9,967 nt of DNA from Nitrospiria bacterium (GTDB lineage: Bacteria; Nitrospirota; Nitrospiria; Nitrospirales; UBA8639): the NCBI GenBank assembly GCA_030430725.1, contig JAUIKP010000082.1, forward strand, positions 1 to 9,967, in the 5' to 3' direction. Positions 6,681-9,967 of this stretch are shown here, piece by piece (the stretch's first letter is position 1; each line of letters starts with the position of its first letter). The translations under genes were made by a program, and so were the position numbers. Under the pieces are notes generated by a model. That model worked only from the letters and a program-made list of their open reading frames with translations. It was not told the DNA's origin and ran no database searches.

Positions 6681-7379
6681 ATGGGAAAAGGCCTGACCCT
6701 CATGGCGGCCACACTCCTGGTGCTGGCCTTAGGAGGGGCTGTGGCAATCCCGCTAACTAATCAGCCTACCTTCTGTGCGAGTTGTCATACCATAAAGCCC
6801 TCCTATGATTCCTGGATTCGGTCCAGTCATAAGGATGTCACCTGTGTTGATTGTCATGTGCGTCCAGGCATATCCGGATTTATTGAGGATAAAGTCTTTG
6901 CCGGATTAGAAGACGTCGCGATCACATTTTTGGGAACTCCGACTGAACCGCATAACCTTCAATCTCATGTGACTTCTTCCGTGTGCATCAGTTGTCATCG
7001 AGCCATCTTGCGGGTGACGGAAGTCTCCGTCCGTGATCTGCCTACACCCGTGAAAGATGTCGGACTGATCATGAATCACCGGGAACATATGGAGGCCTTC
7101 GAAAAGCGTGGACAAGGTGAGGGGTGTACAACCTGTCACGGGCGCGTCGTCCACGGATCGCCGATTAAAGGGTACCCCATTGTGATCCCGCGCGGGCATG
7201 TCAAACTCGATGATCAGCCGCATGAACCAGATCAGCCAAAAGACTCGATGCTCTGGAAAGCCAATATGGCCGATTGCCTTCGTTGTCACGATGGAAAACA
7301 ACAATATGAAGGCGAGGTGCTGAGTAATCGCTGTGAAACCTGTCACCTATCCGATAAAATTGGTGGATTTTTGTTTTAA
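6681..7379 (+). CDS. NapC/NirT-like membrane-anchored cytochrome c with six CxxCH motifs
   Basis: A 232-residue protein with one N-terminal hydrophobic segment (about 5-25) without an obvious cleavage site, so probably anchored in the inner membrane with a periplasmic haem domain. Six haem-binding motifs are seen: CASCH (32-36), CVDCH (55-59), CISCH (102-106), CTTCH (149-153), CLRCH (199-203) and CETCH (218-222). The first part (CASCH, then W45, SSH 48-50, CVDCH, RPG) matches the NapC/NirT/NrfH family, which typically passes electrons from quinol to periplasmic reductases. NapC and NrfH usually have four haems, so this is larger in haem content. His133 and His136 in MNHREHMEAF are possible distal ligands. 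The ATG has only a distant AAGGA (6663-6667). It begins 5 nt after mobB and its TAA overlaps the next ATG by 1 nt. The redox partner is unknown. Confidence 0.88.
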   Translation: MGKGLTLMAATLLVLALGGAVAIPLTNQPTFCASCHTIKPSYDSWIRSSHKDVTCVDCHVRPGISGFIEDKVFAGLEDVAITFLGTPTEPHNLQSHVTSSVCISCHRAILRVTEVSVRDLPTPVKDVGLIMNHREHMEAFEKRGQGEGCTTCHGRVVHGSPIKGYPIVIPRGHVKLDDQPHEPDQPKDSMLWKANMADCLRCHDGKQQYEGEVLSNRCETCHLSDKIGGFLF

Positions 7380-8134
7380 TGCCTGCCTCCGATTCCATGG
7401 CTTCTTCTGTGGTTGAAGTTCGAAATCTCAGTAAACGGTTTCAAGGCTTTACGGCGGTCGATAATATCTCCTTCGACATCAAAAAAGGTGAAATACTCGG
7501 TCTGCTTGGGCCGAATGGTGCCGGCAAAACCACCACGATTCATATGTTACTGGGATTGATCACACCAACAGCCGGAAGCATTCATATGTTTGGCCTGGAT
7601 CTGGCCACACATCGAGAAACGATCTTGCAGCAAGTGAATTTTTCCTCTACCTATATTTCGATGCCGTTTTCTTTAACGGTAGAGGAAAACCTGAAGGTCA
7701 TCGCGCGACTCTATGAACTCAAGCATATTCAGCAGCGCATTGATGACATCGTCAAAAAGTTGGAGATGGAAGATATCCGTCACCGCCTCACGAGAAAACT
7801 GTCTTCCGGCCAAATGTCGAGACTGACTTTGGCCAAAGCCATCATGACCGAACCAAAGGTCTTGTTTCTAGACGAGCCGACAGCCAGCTTGGATCCTGAT
7901 ATCGTCAATAAGATTAAATCGTTTTTAAAAGAATACCAACGTTCGGAAGGATTGAGTATTCTCTATACCTCGCACAACATGCGGGAGATGGAGGAAATGT
8001 CCGATCGGATTATCTTCCTGCAACGGGGAAAAATTGTGGCGGAAGGCACCGCCACGGAAATTATTCAACGGTACGGTCAACGGGATCTGGAAGAGGTCTT
8101 TTTAAAGCTGGCCAGGGAACAGAACGGTCCATGA
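7379..8134 (+). CDS. ABC-2-type exporter ATP-binding protein
   Basis: A 251-residue ABC ATPase. Walker A is GPNGAGKT (44-51), the signature LSSGQ is at 141-145, Walker B is VLFLDEP (161-167) with the D-loop SLD just after it, and the H-loop His is in YTSHNMREME (196-205). The position where a Q-loop Gln would be expected, before SLTVEENL (98-105), reads NFSSTYISMP and lacks a clear Gln. The start overlaps the cytochrome stop (TAATG) and suggests translational coupling; an alternative ATG six codons on has no better ribosome site. It pairs with the permease that follows (ATGA overlap). Such two-gene exporters move drugs, lipids, polysaccharides or unknown molecules. The substrate cannot be told from sequence. 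Confidence 0.93.
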   Translation: MPASDSMASSVVEVRNLSKRFQGFTAVDNISFDIKKGEILGLLGPNGAGKTTTIHMLLGLITPTAGSIHMFGLDLATHRETILQQVNFSSTYISMPFSLTVEENLKVIARLYELKHIQQRIDDIVKKLEMEDIRHRLTRKLSSGQMSRLTLAKAIMTEPKVLFLDEPTASLDPDIVNKIKSFLKEYQRSEGLSILYTSHNMREMEEMSDRIIFLQRGKIVAEGTATEIIQRYGQRDLEEVFLKLAREQNGP

Positions 8135-8922
8135 GTCTTGGTCGTATCGTTGCTCTCTTGTCCCGTCATATGTATCTCTACAAGCGAAGCTTTGCCCGGT
8201 TGCTGGAGATTTTTTATTGGCCGTTTTTAGATCTCGTGGTGTGGGGATTCATTACGATTTATCTGGAGAAGGTTGGAATGTCGCTGCATGGCGCCGTCTC
8301 ATTTTTTCTTGGGGCGCTGATTCTCTGGGATGTGTTGTTTCGGGCGCAGCAGGGTATTGCCGTTTCATTTCTCGAAGAAATGTGGGCTCGCAATCTGATG
8401 AACCTGTTTGCCAGTCCGTTAACGGTCGGAGAATATCTCGTGGCGACTATGACCATGAGCGTGCTCAAGGTCACGGCCGTGGGCGGTCTGATGATGATTT
8501 TTGCCTGGGTGTTTTATTCCTATGATATCCTCCAGATGGGACTTTCCTTGCTCCCCTTCGTTCTCAATCTGGTTATATCAGGTTGGATCATCGGCGTACT
8601 CACCACTTCCATCATCATGCGCTTTGGGCAACAGGCCGAAGTGCTGGCCTGGGGCATGGTCTTTCTCTTTCAACCAATCTCTTGCGTGTTTTACCCCATT
8701 GAGGTTCTTCCGCCGGTGCTGCAATCTCTTGCCTGGATGGTTCCTCCTGCGCATATCTTTGAAGGGATGCGTGGGGTCCTTACGACCGGTAACGCCCCGG
8801 TGACTCATTTGCTGTGGGCCACGGGGCTCAATGGTGGATTCCTTGTGCTCATCGTGGCATGGTTCTACCACACCTTCAATATCTGCAAGGAGCGCGGCAT
8901 GCTGGTTCGAGTCGGGGAATAA
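8131..8922 (+). CDS. ABC-2-type transporter permease
   Basis: A 263-residue inner-membrane permease with about six hydrophobic segments (roughly 27-45, 55-75, 101-128, 137-163, 168-192 and 226-247). The FEGMRG motif (210-215), preceded by the PISCVFYP and PIEVLPP stretch, is typical of the ABC-2 family (NodJ/DrrB-like). It overlaps the ATPase gene by four bases (ATGA), so the two are translated together and should form a 2+2 transporter. The pair follows a multihaem cytochrome but shows no CcmA/CcmB-specific feature that I can recognise, so a role in haem handling is only a possibility raised by position. It is the last gene of the plus-strand run, and a candidate terminator overlaps its stop codon. 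Confidence 0.9.
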   Translation: MSLGRIVALLSRHMYLYKRSFARLLEIFYWPFLDLVVWGFITIYLEKVGMSLHGAVSFFLGALILWDVLFRAQQGIAVSFLEEMWARNLMNLFASPLTVGEYLVATMTMSVLKVTAVGGLMMIFAWVFYSYDILQMGLSLLPFVLNLVISGWIIGVLTTSIIMRFGQQAEVLAWGMVFLFQPISCVFYPIEVLPPVLQSLAWMVPPAHIFEGMRGVLTTGNAPVTHLLWATGLNGGFLVLIVAWFYHTFNICKERGMLVRVGE

Positions 8923-8946
8923 GTTTTTCGAACCGATCCTTTTTTT
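8904..8946 (+). terminator. Candidate terminator overlapping the permease stop codon
   Basis: GGTTCGA (8904-8910) and TCGAACC (8928-8934) pair perfectly around a 17-nt loop that contains the TAA stop (8920-8922). GATCC and seven T residues (8940-8946) follow. The loop is long and the T-run is a few bases away, so this is plausible rather than certain. Confidence 0.4.
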
Positions 8947-9125
8947 ATCAGCATTTTTTCCTGTTGAAGGTTTTTCATACGGCGTTGGTGGCATATCAAG
9001 TAAATGGATCTGAACCGAATAATGAGTGTCGATCTGGCGTGTGAGAAAGAATATAAAAAGCCTGGGAACGGGTGGGGAAAATCATCTTTTTTGGTGAATG
9101 ATGTCGGCACGGCTCCTTAAGACTA

Positions 9126-9602
9126 TCAGGGTGCGACTTGGGGACCATGAGTTCTTGGCGGCATACTCATGCTTTCCTGTATGGGATGTCCATTATTATC
9201 GATAGTCCAATAGGACCGATTCAAGTTTTCTGGATCCTGATCGAAGCTCTGCCCCTTATCGTCTTTGCCTGCCATTTCCTCTCCGAGCCGGCCTTCTTCC
9301 ACAAATCGCGTACGAAAGACATTCGGTAAGTGCTGAGAATTGTCCTGTTGCCCCGTATTCTCTCGTTCGAATTCCTCAATTATTCTGAGACCTTGTGCGG
9401 TACGTTTCCATGCCTCAAAGTCATGTCGACATTGCTCCAGATCTAATTCGCACCAGACGAAATGCTTATCATCCAGTGTGCTGAGATAGAGATCCACCTG
9501 TTCATCAACATTATTATTAGGATTATTGGGCGAGTGCTGCGAGGCGCAGGCACCAAGGAGTACAAAGAAACCCACAACGCCAAGGATACAATTATTTCGC
9601 AT
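9126..9602 (-). CDS. Small predicted lipoprotein of unknown function
   Basis: A 158-residue protein on the opposite strand, convergent with the permease. I do not recognise a family. The N-terminus is a lipoprotein signal: MRNN, a hydrophobic stretch, then the lipobox LGAC with Cys19 as the lipidated residue. Ala at +2 of the mature protein argues against an Asp-type inner-membrane retention signal, so an outer-membrane location is likely. An Asn-rich linker (26-31) is followed by an acidic, probably helical region (about 33-82) with Cys51 and Cys58, and a polar C-terminal half ending in PPRTHGPQVAP. ATG at 9602 is chosen because GGAGGT (9607-9612) precedes it; the in-frame GTG two codons upstream overlaps that site. 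The start region carries a hairpin that reaches into the ribosome site. Confidence 0.75.
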   Translation of the reverse strand: MRNNCILGVVGFFVLLGACASQHSPNNPNNNVDEQVDLYLSTLDDKHFVWCELDLEQCRHDFEAWKRTAQGLRIIEEFERENTGQQDNSQHLPNVFRTRFVEEGRLGEEMAGKDDKGQSFDQDPENLNRSYWTIDNNGHPIQESMSMPPRTHGPQVAP

Positions 9603-9606
9603 ATCC

Positions 9607-9630
9607 ACCTCCGATAGCTCACCCTATCGG
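9607..9630 (-). promoter_or_regulatory. Ribosome site with an overlapping inverted repeat before the lipoprotein gene
   Basis: On the minus strand a perfect 7-bp inverted repeat, CCGATAG and CTATCGG (9624-9630 and 9611-9617), encloses a 6-nt loop. Its downstream arm includes the first two G residues of the GGAGGT Shine-Dalgarno (9607-9612). In RNA this could mask part of the ribosome site; in DNA it could be a protein-binding dyad. Confidence 0.5.
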
Positions 9631-9646
9631 TCGGATGCGAATATCC

Positions 9647-9675
9647 TATATATGCATGAACGACACGTGAAACAA
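9647..9675 (-). promoter_or_regulatory. Candidate promoter of the lipoprotein gene
   Basis: Reading the minus strand, TTGTTT (9675-9670), a 17-nt spacer and TATATA (9652-9647) resemble a sigma-70 promoter. Predicted transcription would start near 9640 and give a leader of about 40 nt holding the hairpin. The -35 match is only three of six, so this is tentative. Confidence 0.3.
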
Positions 9676-9945
9676 GTTGTGTGAAGATCGTATAGTTTAG
9701 AGACGAACTGGCTTGGTTTTTGTCGTTTTTGCCGATATGAACCGATTGGCTTGGCCTTCCCCCTGTTTCATGGATAGGGTGTTAAAGAGTTTTGGGCGTG
9801 CTTCGTTTCTCTAGAGCAAACGATAACCTCATTCAAAAACGTGGGGTGTTTGATTTTCTGGGCTGAAATGACGGAGGCAACAATAGACACCCCAGGCTGC
9901 CGGGTCGTTGACTCAAACTCCCTAACTATGCGATTTTCCTATCAT
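9676..9945. other. Non-coding stretch between the lipoprotein gene and the tRNA
   Basis: No gene is supported on either strand. The one structure seen is a 10-bp complementary pair (9842-9851 and 9885-9894, one G-U pair) around a 33-nt loop. A TTGACT at 9908-9913 followed 18 nt later by GATTTT (9932-9937) might be a weak promoter for the tRNA. Confidence 0.35.
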
Positions 9946-9967
9946 GCGTCCGTAGCTCAGTTGGATA
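9946..9967 (+). tRNA. tRNA gene, 5' part only, probably tRNA-Arg
   Basis: The final 22 bases match the start of a tRNA: a 7-nt acceptor arm GCGTCCG (9946-9952), T8-A9, then the D-arm GCTCAGTTGGATA. Bacterial tRNA-Arg genes often begin in this way. The anticodon lies outside the window, so the amino acid is a guess. Confidence 0.8.

Noticed and set aside
8578..8994. Minus-strand 138-codon open frame across the permease 3' end
   Set aside because: It is a shadow of the permease gene, with a basic, low-complexity product and no family likeness.
9077..9102. AT-rich hairpin as a terminator for the minus-strand lipoprotein gene
   Set aside because: The stem is only about six weak pairs with a 10-nt loop and the T-run is four bases; not enough to call.
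9138..9329. Plus-strand 63-codon open frame
   Set aside because: It lies antisense within the lipoprotein gene, whose frame has a lipobox and a strong ribosome site; the plus frame shows no recognisable protein features.

Overview
The window looks like bacterial chromosome from a Gram-negative, probably flagellated, respiratory organism. A member of Nitrospirota (a Nitrospira-like nitrite oxidiser) is my best guess. The reasons are the mixture of genes (HtrA protease, TatC, molybdenum-cofactor enzymes, a NapC/NirT-type multihaem cytochrome, an outer-membrane-type lipoprotein) and the tail of a short flagellar-rod-like protein. No phylogenetic marker is complete here, so this taxonomic call is inference. 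No mobile element, CRISPR array or phage gene was seen.

Layout: (1) 1-210, the 3' end of a flagellar basal-body-rod-like gene cut by the window edge. (2) 211-626, a long non-coding stretch with hairpins and a candidate promoter. (3) 627-2150, an HtrA/Deg periplasmic protease with a Gly/Pro repeat loop. (4) 2218-4705, tatC, a moaB/mog-type gene and an Mrp/NBP35-type Fe-S carrier ATPase. (5) A terminator-bearing gap, then 4874-8922: moeA, mobB, a six-haem membrane-anchored cytochrome c, and an ABC-2 exporter ATPase and permease. The last five genes lie close together: mobB is 5 nt from the cytochrome, the cytochrome stop overlaps the ATPase start by 1 nt, and the ATPase and permease overlap by 4 nt. 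(6) 9126-9602 on the minus strand, a small orphan lipoprotein. (7) 9603-9945 non-coding, then the first 22 nt of a tRNA (probably tRNA-Arg) at the right edge.

Functional reading: most of the plus-strand genes fit maturation and export of a periplasmic molybdo-iron-sulfur enzyme. MoaB, MoeA and MobB make and finish the cofactor. The Mrp-type ATPase handles [4Fe-4S] clusters. TatC exports folded, cofactor-loaded proteins. HtrA polices the envelope. The multihaem cytochrome could move electrons between the quinone pool and periplasmic enzymes. In nitrite oxidisers nitrite oxidoreductase would be an obvious client, but no client enzyme is in the window, so this is inference. The remaining Moco genes (moaA, moaC, moaE, mobA) and tatA are also absent from the window.
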